From Gammaproteobacteria bacterium (GTDB lineage Bacteria > Pseudomonadota > Gammaproteobacteria > Pseudomonadales > Pseudohongiellaceae), in the NCBI GenBank assembly GCA_002714195.1, contig PAWK01000016.1, positions 15,452-20,678 of the forward strand: 5,227 bases of DNA. The letters are read 5' to 3'. A program made the position numbers and the translations under genes. Shown here piece by piece: positions 1 through 5,227 of this stretch; the first letter of the stretch is position 1; each line of letters starts with the position of its first letter. Under the pieces are notes generated by a model. The model ran no database searches. It was not told the DNA's origin and worked only from the letters and a program-made list of their open reading frames with translations.

Positions 1-1755
1 ATCGCGAAGCCGGATACTTAATTCACGAAGTTGCTTAGGAGATACACTACCCGGAGCTTCAGTTAGCGGACAAGACGCAGATTGTGTTTTTGGAAATGCT
101 ATTACGTCTCGAATTGAATTTGAATCGGTCATCAACATTATGAGCCTATCCAAACCAAAAGCGATACCTCCATGAGGAGGGCATCCGTAAGAAAGAGCCT
201 CCAGCAAGAAACCGAACTTCTCTTGCGCTTCATTATTATCAATGCCTAGAACCTCAAATACAGCTCGCTGTTGTAAAGCATTATGAATTCTAATAGATCC
301 TCCGCCAAGTTCGGTGCCATTTAGAACCATATCATATGCTCGAGATAATGCCCTAGTCGGCTCTTTCTTCAATTCCTCAGCCCCTAAGCTAGGAGCAGTG
401 AAAGGATGATGCAGTGAAGTCAATTGGCCATCAGAAGCCACATCAAACATTGGAAATTCAACCACCCAGACCGGCGCCCAGCCGCTTGCCACAAGATTAA
501 GCTCTTCTGCTACTTTTATTCTTAAGGCACCCATCGCCTCGTTAACGATCTTTGACTTGTCAGCTCCAAAGAATATTATATCTCCAGTTTTTGCGGACAA
601 AGTTAATAATAAATCATTGATAATATGTTCATCCATGAACTTAAGAATCGGTGATTGAAGACCATCAGGACCACTAGCCAGGTCGTTTACTTTTATCCAA
701 GCAAGGCCACGCGCACCGTAAACCGCCACGTACTCTGTAAGATCGTCTATTATCTTTCGGGTCAAACTTACTCCACCTGGAACCCGAAGTGCTACTACTC
801 TGCTATCCTCATCATTCGCCGGACCGCTAAACACCTTGAACTCTACTGATTTCATTAGATCTGCGATATCAACTAACTTAAGATCAATACGCAAATCGGG
901 TTTATCAGAGCCGTATAGCTTGATAGCTTCGGCGTAAGTAATTCTGGGAAAATCACTTAAATCGACATCCAATGCCTTCTTAAAAGTATGCTTAATCATT
1001 GCCTCCATGATTTCCATAATTTGGTTTTCTTCCATGAAAGAAGTTTCTATGTCGATTTGAGTAAACTCAGGTTGTCGATCGGCCCTTAAATCTTCATCAC
1101 GAAAACATTTCGCGATTTGATAATAACGATCCATACCAGATGCCATCAAAATTTGTTTAAAGAGCTGTGGCGATTGCGGTAGCGCGAAAAACCTATTCGC
1201 ATGAGTACGACTTGGCACAAGATAATCTCGCGCCCCTTCGGGGGTAGCTTTAGTTAAAAGCGGAGTCTCTATATCGAGAAAGCCATTGCTATCTAAAAAA
1301 TTTCTGATTATGTTCACGACTTTAGATCGGAATCTAAGTCTATCCGCCATTTCAGGGCGGCGAAGATCAATGTAGCGGTATTTGAGCCTCACATCCTCCC
1401 CTACTTCCGCGTGCTCGTCCAACTGAATTGGAGGCGTTTCAGAAGCATTCAACACAGTCAAATGACTGCCTAATATTTCCACCCGTCCAGTCAACATTTC
1501 AGCGTTTATTGTGCCTTCTGGCCTGAGCCTTACCTTACCCTCTACTGCGACGACAAACTCATTTCGGACTCCTTCGGCAATTCTAAAACTCTCTTCAGAG
1601 TCGGGATCATAGACGACTTGAGCCAAACCTTCTCTATCTCTTAGGTCTAAAAATATCACACCACCGTGGTCTCGGCGCCTGTGCACCCAACCACACAACG
1701 TAACATCCTCATCAACGTTTGATTCATTCAATTCACCGCAGAAGTGACTTCGCAT
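1..1755 (-). CDS. aspS: Aspartyl-tRNA synthetase (AspRS), 3' end cut by window edge
   Basis: Cytoplasmic class IIb synthetase that charges tRNA(Asp) with aspartate using ATP. The frame is open for 585 codons from the ATG at 1755 to the left edge. The family is about 590 residues long, so only a few C-terminal residues are missing; the visible end, RELSIRLRD, resembles the usual tail. The N-terminal OB-fold anticodon-binding domain (about residues 1-105) contains [12 protein letters not shown]. Motif 2 is [18 protein letters not shown] (residues 218-235), and motif 3 is FGLDRL with its ATP-binding Arg at residue 537, the same number as in E. coli. The bacterial GAD insertion lies between motifs 2 and 3. 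The start fits the conserved [11 protein letters not shown]-terminus and has a good Shine-Dalgarno. It lies 3 nt after the zinc-ribbon gene, so the two are probably co-transcribed. His30 and Gly81 suggest a non-discriminating enzyme (see findings). The family call is certain. Confidence 0.98.
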   Translation of the reverse strand, partial: MRSHFCGELNESNVDEDVTLCGWVHRRRDHGGVIFLDLRDREGLAQVVYDPDSEESFRIAEGVRNEFVVAVEGKVRLRPEGTINAEMLTGRVEILGSHLTVLNASETPPIQLDEHAEVGEDVRLKYRYIDLRRPEMADRLRFRSKVVNIIRNFLDSNGFLDIETPLLTKATPEGARDYLVPSRTHANRFFALPQSPQLFKQILMASGMDRYYQIAKCFRDEDLRADRQPEFTQIDIETSFMEENQIMEIMEAMIKHTFKKALDVDLSDFPRITYAEAIKLYGSDKPDLRIDLKLVDIADLMKSVEFKVFSGPANDEDSRVVALRVPGGVSLTRKIIDDLTEYVAVYGARGLAWIKVNDLASGPDGLQSPILKFMDEHIINDLLLTLSAKTGDIIFFGADKSKIVNEAMGALRIKVAEELNLVASGWAPVWVVEFPMFDVASDGQLTSLHHPFTAPSLGAEELKKEPTRALSRAYDMVLNGTELGGGSIRIHNALQQRAVFEVLGIDNNEAQEKFGFLLEALSYGCPPHGGIAFGLDRLIMLMTDSNSIRDVIAFPKTQSASCPLTEAPGSVSPKQLRELSIRLRD

Positions 1756-1758
1756 AAA

Positions 1759-2142
1759 CTATTCCTTTTTCTTAGATTCAGCGGTACCTTTTGATTTTTT
1801 CCCGGCTGAATCATTTTTAGAGCTAACATTTGCGGAGCTATTCTTTTTTTCAGAAGAATCAGACTGCTTCTGATCAGGTTTATTCGGCTCCGAGACTTTC
1901 GATTTTTCAATGTTTTCAGCGACCGGTTTCGAGTCAGATTCGGCGAGCTTCTTCTTGTCTCCAGTTTTGAAATCAGTTTCATACCACCCTTCGCCTTTCA
2001 ACCGGAAACTAGCTGCAGACATAAGTTTTCGCAAACTTGCCGCACCACATGCTGAACAAACCTCTAGGGGCTTATCATTCAACTTTTGAAAAGCTTCTGT
2101 TCTTGCGCCGCAAGAATCACAGCGATACTCGTAAATGGGCAT
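1759..2142 (-). CDS. FmdB-family putative regulatory zinc-ribbon protein
   Basis: A 127-residue protein that opens with the family hallmark MPIYEYRCDSCG. Two CxxC knuckles (Cys8/Cys11 and Cys29/Cys32) should bind one zinc ion. The conserved GEGWYETDFKTG block follows at residues 50-61. From about residue 62 the protein is a low-complexity tail rich in Lys, Ser, Glu and Asp, probably disordered; such tails occur in proteobacterial FmdB-like proteins. The family is named after a putative regulator of a formamidase/amidase, but its molecular role is not established, and I infer none here. I chose the ATG at 2142 because the family begins MPIYEY. An in-frame GTG 51 nt upstream (2193) would add residues the family lacks. 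A weak AAGAGA Shine-Dalgarno lies 11 nt upstream. The gene is followed after 3 nt by aspS, the order I recall from other gammaproteobacteria. Confidence 0.92.
   Translation of the reverse strand: MPIYEYRCDSCGARTEAFQKLNDKPLEVCSACGAASLRKLMSAASFRLKGEGWYETDFKTGDKKKLAESDSKPVAENIEKSKVSEPNKPDQKQSDSSEKKNSSANVSSKNDSAGKKSKGTAESKKKE
1763..1767 (-). promoter_or_regulatory. Ribosome binding site of aspS
   Basis: On the minus strand AAGGA lies 7 nt before the aspS ATG, inside the last codons of the upstream zinc-ribbon gene. It supports the start at 1755 and suggests translation of aspS within a shared mRNA. Confidence 0.75.
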
Positions 2143-2217
2143 ATAAACTAAAGTCTCTTGCCATCTAAAGGAAATAGCCTCATTGATCCACACTATTACT
2201 TAGATTCATTGCAAATG

Positions 2218-2252
2218 ATATCGGGGTGTAAAAATCTAATTATACCCCATAT
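2218..2252. repeat. Inverted repeat spanning the fmdB-aspS promoter
   Basis: The arms GGGGTGTA (2223-2230) and TATACCCC (2241-2248) pair over 8 bp, with one G-T pair, around a 10-nt centre. Beyond a single bulged C (2222) the flanking ATAT and ATAT continue the pairing by 4 bp. It has no T-run on either side, so it is not a terminator. It brackets the predicted -10 and +1 of the leftward operon, where a repressor operator would sit. The structure is read directly; the operator role is inference. Confidence 0.55.
2239..2244 (-). promoter_or_regulatory. Candidate -10 box for the fmdB-like/aspS operon
   Basis: On the minus strand this is a perfect TATAAT, about 97 nt before the zinc-ribbon ATG. 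Transcription would start near 2232. No good TTGACA-like -35 is seen at 15-19 nt spacing, and there is no TGn extended -10, so the promoter may be activator-dependent or weak, or the match may be chance in AT-rich DNA. Confidence 0.45.
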
Positions 2253-2329
2253 GACTGATGTAGCACCTCCGATGAAATAAATTTGTTACCTTAGCCACTA
2301 AAGCATAAAAAATAATGAACCGGAATAAC

Positions 2330-2361
2330 CTAATAATTAGCTTGATTTTCTAGATTATTAG
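2330..2361. repeat. AT-rich hairpin with duplicated ATTAGCT
   Basis: CTAATAAT (2330-2337) pairs perfectly with ATTATTAG (2354-2361). The inner TAG (2338-2340) pairs with CTA (2350-2352) past a bulged G, leaving a 9-nt loop. The heptamer ATTAGCT occurs at 2336-2342 and again at 2357-2363, starts 21 bp apart. The second copy lies in the 10-bp palindrome ATTAGCTAAT (2357-2366). No T-run follows. It lies about 40-70 bp upstream of the predicted HU-gene promoter, so a protein-binding site is plausible but unproven. Confidence 0.45.
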
Positions 2362-2400
2362 CTAATCATACATTGGTAAAAACAAAGTCATCATAAATGC

Positions 2401-2429
2401 TTGCTAGGCTCCAGTGAATGATTTATAAA
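2401..2429 (+). promoter_or_regulatory. Sigma70-like promoter for the HU-family gene
   Basis: TTGCTA (2401-2406, 4 of 6 matches to TTGACA) and TATAAA (2424-2429, 5 of 6 matches to TATAAT) are separated by exactly 17 nt. The -10 sits in the palindrome ATTTATAAAT (2421-2430). Transcription would start near 2436, giving a leader of about 110 nt before the ATG at 2550. This is the best promoter match on the plus strand in this region, judged by eye only. Confidence 0.5.
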
Positions 2430-2490
2430 TACATACGCTGAATCATCCACGGGAAGTTGATGGCTCACAAGCATTAGCAAAATAAAACCT

Positions 2491-2514
2491 GACTTCTTCA
2501 AATTTTTGAAGGTC
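2491..2514 (+). repeat. Hairpin in the leader of the HU-family mRNA
   Basis: CTTCAAA (2496-2502) and TTTGAAG (2505-2511) form a perfect 7+7 inverted repeat around TT; as RNA it would close about 6 bp over a 4-nt loop. GAC (2491-2493) and GTC (2512-2514) extend the stem across a 2-nt bulge. It ends about 35 nt before the start codon and has no T-run after it. It may be a leader structure affecting translation or mRNA stability, or a DNA-binding site. Confidence 0.4.
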
Positions 2515-2536
2515 GACTCCTAAGAATTGTAACTCA

Positions 2537-2542
2537 AAAGAG
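2537..2542 (+). promoter_or_regulatory. Ribosome binding site of the HU-family gene
   Basis: AAAGAG lies 7 nt before the ATG at 2550. It would be only 1 nt from the in-frame TTG at 2544, so it decides in favour of the ATG start. Confidence 0.6.
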
Positions 2543-2549
2543 ATTGGGC

Positions 2550-2903
2550 ATGGCTGTAAGTAAAACTCCGCGAAAAAAAGCACCGGCAATACAGAAAAAA
2601 TATACGAAAACTGAAATTTTGAATGAAATAGCTAAAAATTCAAACGTTGGCAAAAAAGAGGTCGCTGCCGTTCTCGACGAGTTAGATATCTTAATTGAGA
2701 GACATATAAAGAAGCGAGCTGTTGGAGAGTTCACGCTACCTGGTTTGCTGAAAATAAAATGTGTAACGCGGCCCGCGAGGCCGGCACGAAAAGGCGTTCC
2801 TAATCCTTTTCGTCCGGGAGAACTCATGGATATTCCTCGTAAGCCCGCCACAACTAGGATTAAAGTTTTACCCCTAAAGAAGCTTAAAGAATACGCCTTG
2901 TAG
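2550..2903 (+). CDS. HU/IHF-family DNA-binding protein with basic N-terminal tail
   Basis: A 117-residue nucleoid-associated protein of the HU fold, which binds and bends DNA as a dimer. Residues 1-17 are a Lys/Arg/Pro/Ala-rich extension not found in the roughly 90-residue E. coli HU. The HU helices follow (about residues 19-55, YTKTEILNEIAKN onward). GEFTLPGLLKIK (residues 59-70) matches the HU beta-strand signature. The DNA-binding arm spans about residues 72-100 and carries ARKGVPNPF, whose NP corresponds to the HU GxNPxTG turn with its intercalating proline. The protein ends in the basic PLKKLKEYAL. This long-tailed form belongs to the histone-like subgroup seen in various proteobacteria and differs from canonical HupA/HupB and IHF, so I give no gene symbol. 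The ATG at 2550 is preferred to the in-frame TTG at 2544 because of ribosome-binding-site spacing. It has its own promoter and terminator, suggesting a single-gene unit. Confidence 0.93.
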   Translation: MAVSKTPRKKAPAIQKKYTKTEILNEIAKNSNVGKKEVAAVLDELDILIERHIKKRAVGEFTLPGLLKIKCVTRPARPARKGVPNPFRPGELMDIPRKPATTRIKVLPLKKLKEYAL

Positions 2904-2954
2904 TACCCGCAAGAAGCAGCAGTAATCGAGTAATGCAACTGTAATACTGATGAT

Positions 2955-2983
2955 GAAAGGCGGCCCTTGGCTGCCTTTCTTTT
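2955..2983 (+). terminator. Rho-independent terminator after the HU-family gene
   Basis: GAAAGGCGGCC (2955-2965) pairs with GGCTGCCTTTC (2969-2979) over 11 bp, including one G-T pair, around a 3-nt loop. TTTT (2980-2983) follows. It lies 51 nt after the HU stop codon and only 31 nt before the proS ATG, so it either separates the two genes or lies in the proS leader. Confidence 0.88.
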
Positions 2984-3014
2984 AGTGGAGTCCTTCCTTC
3001 AGGCCAAATATGTA

Positions 3015-4751
3015 ATGAAAATTAGTAACTACCTGCTTGCAACAGTAAAGGAATCACCAGCTGACGCTGAAATAGCAAGCCATAAACTAATGCTCCGAGC
3101 AGGCTTGATAAGAAAACTCGCTAGCGGGCTATACACCTGGCTACCTTTAGGTAATAGAGCCTTAAAAAAAGTTGAAAACATTGTCCGCAATGAGATGGAT
3201 AAATCGGGCGCGATGGAGATTTGTATGCCGGTAGTCCAGCCAGCGGAGTTATGGTTGGAGTCAGATCGATGGTCTCAAATGGGGCCAGAATTATTTCGTC
3301 TCCAAGATCGAAATGATAGAGATTTTTGCCTAGGGCCTACTCATGAAGAGGTCATCACCGATTTAGTTAGAAAAGAGTACAGCAGCTATAGGCAGTTACC
3401 AGCGATTTTCTATCAAATACAAACAAAGTTTAGAGATGAGCGTCGTCCGCGCTTCGGTATTATGCGGTCTCGGGAATTCATCATGAAGGACGCTTATTCA
3501 TTTCATAGCGATGAAGAGTCGCTGCAAGAAACCTACTCAATCATGCACGAAACATATTCCAATATTTTTTCGCGTTTAAAGTTAAATTTTCGTTCTGTCG
3601 CTGCAGATTCTGGCAGTATTGGAGGAAATACCTCCCATGAATTTCATGTTCTTGCCGACGCTGGCGAGGACGAAATCGTATTTAGTACGGACGGTAAATA
3701 TGCCGCTAACATCGAACTAGCTGAAGCTCATCTTCATACCCCAAATAAAAAAGAGGAAAAGAGAGACTCCAAATTGGTAGATACTGGAGATGCCACCTCC
3801 ATTGACTCAATAACAAAATTACTGGGAATAGACGCCAAGAAAACCCTAAAAACGCTAATTGTGCATGGTGAAGATAAGGAAGGTAATATCTCAAATAATT
3901 TGGTTGCGCTCCTTTTACGCGGTGATCAAGAGTTAAATGTGACAAAGACTGAAAAATTAAAAGGAATTTATTCACCCCTGAAGTTTGCAAGTAATCAATT
4001 AATCTTAAAGCAGACAGGATCAACGATTGGCTCTCTAGGGCCTAAAGATTTAGATATCCATAAAATTGCAGACTTTAGCGTTGAAGGGCTTTGTAATTTT
4101 GTTTGCGGAGCAAATATGGCCGGCAAACACTTTACTGATATGAATTGGTCAGAGAATTGCTCTTATGATCAAGTAGCAGATCTCCGCATGGTTCAAGGAA
4201 ACGATAAGAGTATCGCTGACAGATCACCAATAGAGATCAAAAGGGGTATCGAAGTTGGGCATATATTTCAATTAGGAGCGAAGTATAGTGAATCCATGGA
4301 TGCAAGCATACTCGACTCAAATGGAAAGGCTACTCTGATGCAAATGGGTTGTTATGGCATTGGCATAACTCGACTTCTGGCATCCTGCATAGAACAAAAC
4401 CACGATGAAAAAGGTATATTATGGCCAAGTGAAATAGCCCCATTTCGATTAATCATACTGCAGATTGATGCGCACAAATCTGCTGATGTAATCTCAATTT
4501 CGGAATCCTTGTACAACAAGTCATTAATCTTTGATATTGAATCTTTATTAGATGATAGAGATAGGAAAACTAGTCCCGGGGTTAAGCTCACGGAATCAGA
4601 GCTAATTGGAATTCCTCACCGAATTGTAGTATCACCAAGAACACTAAAAGAGAATGCTGTTGAATATACAAATAGGCAAACAGGAGCAAAAACAAAAGTA
4701 CACATTGAGGATATTGAAAAATTTCTTAAGGAAACAGTGTGTATCGATTGA
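3015..4751 (+). CDS. proS: Prolyl-tRNA synthetase (bacterial type, with editing domain)
   Basis: Cytoplasmic class IIa synthetase that attaches proline to tRNA(Pro) and clears mischarged Ala-tRNA(Pro). It is 578 residues long, against 572 in E. coli. Motif 1 lies around residues 40-75 (GLYTWLPLG onward). Motif 2 is KFRDERRPRFG with Arg140, the E. coli number. Motif 3 is MGCYGIGITRLL with Arg453. The editing insertion (INS) lies between motifs 2 and 3, about residues 224-410. It keeps Lys279 in LKTLIV and the His of GANMAGKHF (residue 372, E. coli His369), so post-transfer editing should work. The C-terminal anticodon domain carries LLDDRDRKTSPGVKL and ELIGIPHRIV. I chose the ATG at 3015 because MKISNYLLATVKESPADAE aligns with the E. 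coli start. A longer frame beginning at TTG 2967 would start inside the terminator loop. No good Shine-Dalgarno is present (CAGG 11 nt upstream), and no clear promoter lies after the terminator. Confidence 0.98.
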   Translation: MKISNYLLATVKESPADAEIASHKLMLRAGLIRKLASGLYTWLPLGNRALKKVENIVRNEMDKSGAMEICMPVVQPAELWLESDRWSQMGPELFRLQDRNDRDFCLGPTHEEVITDLVRKEYSSYRQLPAIFYQIQTKFRDERRPRFGIMRSREFIMKDAYSFHSDEESLQETYSIMHETYSNIFSRLKLNFRSVAADSGSIGGNTSHEFHVLADAGEDEIVFSTDGKYAANIELAEAHLHTPNKKEEKRDSKLVDTGDATSIDSITKLLGIDAKKTLKTLIVHGEDKEGNISNNLVALLLRGDQELNVTKTEKLKGIYSPLKFASNQLILKQTGSTIGSLGPKDLDIHKIADFSVEGLCNFVCGANMAGKHFTDMNWSENCSYDQVADLRMVQGNDKSIADRSPIEIKRGIEVGHIFQLGAKYSESMDASILDSNGKATLMQMGCYGIGITRLLASCIEQNHDEKGILWPSEIAPFRLIILQIDAHKSADVISISESLYNKSLIFDIESLLDDRDRKTSPGVKLTESELIGIPHRIVVSPRTLKENAVEYTNRQTGAKTKVHIEDIEKFLKETVCID

Positions 4752-4901
4752 ATAGGCCGTATCTCAATTTATGATCTAAAAGCAAATGGCCTCGGACTCA
4801 AAATAATTTGTTTTGCTAAACGGCTCAGTTTAGTTCATCTTCGCATATGTTTAGACTGAAATTTTCAAACTATAAAGTACTTAATTCGGGAATTAAGATA
4901 G
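4752..4901. other. Spacer between proS and the wrbA-like gene
   Basis: 150 nt without a gene. I see no convincing intrinsic terminator after proS. AGCAAA (4781-4786) can pair with TTTGCT (4812-4817), but over a long loop. CTAAAC (4816-4821) and GTTTAG (4828-4833) form a 6-bp stem with a 6-nt loop but no T-run. GTTTAG recurs at 4849-4854. A candidate -10, TATAAA (4871-4876), has only a poor -35 (TTTAGA, 4850-4855, 15-nt spacer). It would place the transcription start near 4883, inside the palindrome listed separately. Confidence 0.6.
4881..4896. promoter_or_regulatory. Palindrome upstream of the wrbA-like gene, candidate operator
   Basis: TTAATTC and GAATTAA form a perfect 7-bp inverted repeat around GG, ending 5 nt before the ATG at 4902. 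It covers the likely transcription start and the GGGAA (4888-4892) that is the nearest Shine-Dalgarno-like sequence. The 2-nt centre makes a protein-bound DNA operator likelier than a tight RNA hairpin. The regulator is unknown. Confidence 0.45.

Positions 4902-5227
<326 letters not shown>

Larger units (their letters stand above)
2143..2549. other. Intergenic region between divergent genes
   Basis: About 400 nt, AT-rich, with no credible gene; the short ATG frames here have neither family resemblance nor convincing ribosome binding sites. It separates the leftward fmdB-like/aspS pair from the rightward HU-family gene, so it should hold both promoters. From left to right it contains an inverted repeat over a TATAAT box, a weak rightward promoter-like pair (TTGTTA at 2283-2288, TAAAAA at 2306-2311, 17-nt spacer), an AT-rich hairpin with a duplicated ATTAGCT, a better rightward promoter and a leader hairpin. 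The stronger elements have their own entries. Confidence 0.8.

Noticed and set aside
655..849. Plus-strand open frame of 64 codons
   Set aside because: It lies wholly inside aspS on the opposite strand and resembles no family; aspS coding is clear throughout.
1728..1982. Minus-strand open frame of 84 codons overlapping the fmdB-like gene and aspS
   Set aside because: It is a frame-shifted reading of the Lys/Ser-rich FmdB tail, giving a meaningless basic peptide.
2143..2193. N-terminal extension of the zinc-ribbon protein from a GTG
   Set aside because: The family starts at MPIYEY, and the extra 17 residues look like translated leader sequence.
2251..2280. Nine-codon ATG frame on the plus strand
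   Set aside because: It has no Shine-Dalgarno and lies upstream of the predicted HU promoter; expected by chance.
2460..2477. Five-codon ATG frame in the HU leader as a leader peptide
   Set aside because: The GGGAAG before it is only 3 nt from the ATG, and the peptide has no codon run suggesting attenuation.
2534..2938. Minus-strand open frame of 134 codons opposite the HU-family gene
   Set aside because: It is the antisense shadow of a clear HU-family coding region.
2967..3014. Longer proS N-terminus from a TTG
   Set aside because: The TTG lies at the loop and 3' arm of the intrinsic terminator, and the added residues have no counterpart in ProRS.
3706..4023. Minus-strand open frame of 105 codons inside proS
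   Set aside because: It is antisense to the conserved ProRS editing domain, with no family resemblance.
4352..4591. Minus-strand open frame of 79 codons inside proS
   Set aside because: It is antisense to motif 3 and the anticodon domain of ProRS.
4816..4833. Stem CTAAAC/GTTTAG as the proS terminator
   Set aside because: It has only 6 bp, few G-C pairs and no T-run after it on either strand.

Overview
The window is an ordinary, gene-dense stretch of a moderately AT-rich bacterial chromosome, most likely from a gammaproteobacterium. The AspRS, ProRS, FmdB-like and WrbA-like proteins all read closest, from memory, to Pseudomonas-type homologues. The neighbourhood wrbA / proS / aspS also recalls the P. 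aeruginosa region holding those genes. The AT-rich composition would fit a marine or reduced-genome relative, but that is inference. I see no mobile element, tRNA, rRNA, CRISPR array or phage gene.

Layout: (1) Bases 1-2142, leftward: an operon of a small FmdB-type zinc-ribbon protein and aspS, separated by 3 nt; aspS lacks only its last few codons at the left edge. (2) Bases 2143-2549: a non-coding region between divergent genes. It carries a near-consensus -10 for the leftward operon inside an inverted repeat, an AT-rich hairpin with a repeated heptamer, a sigma70-like promoter for the rightward gene, and a leader hairpin. (3) Bases 2550-2983: an HU-family DNA-binding protein with a basic N-terminal tail, ending in a strong intrinsic terminator. 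(4) Bases 3015-4751: proS, a complete bacterial-type prolyl-tRNA synthetase with the editing insertion, beginning only 31 nt after the terminator T-run. (5) Bases 4752-4901: an intergenic spacer with small inverted repeats, one of them a 16-bp palindrome just ahead of the next gene. (6) Bases 4902-5227: the first 108 codons of a WrbA/flavodoxin-like NAD(P)H:quinone oxidoreductase, cut by the right edge.

Two aminoacyl-tRNA synthetases for translation flank a nucleoid-associated protein, a housekeeping arrangement. The AspRS has the residues linked to the non-discriminating enzyme, so this organism may make Asn-tRNA(Asn) indirectly through the GatCAB amidotransferase. I did not find a previously undescribed biological system here. 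The points most worth a second look are regulatory: the inverted repeat over the fmdB-aspS promoter, the terminator immediately upstream of proS, and the palindrome before the wrbA-like gene.
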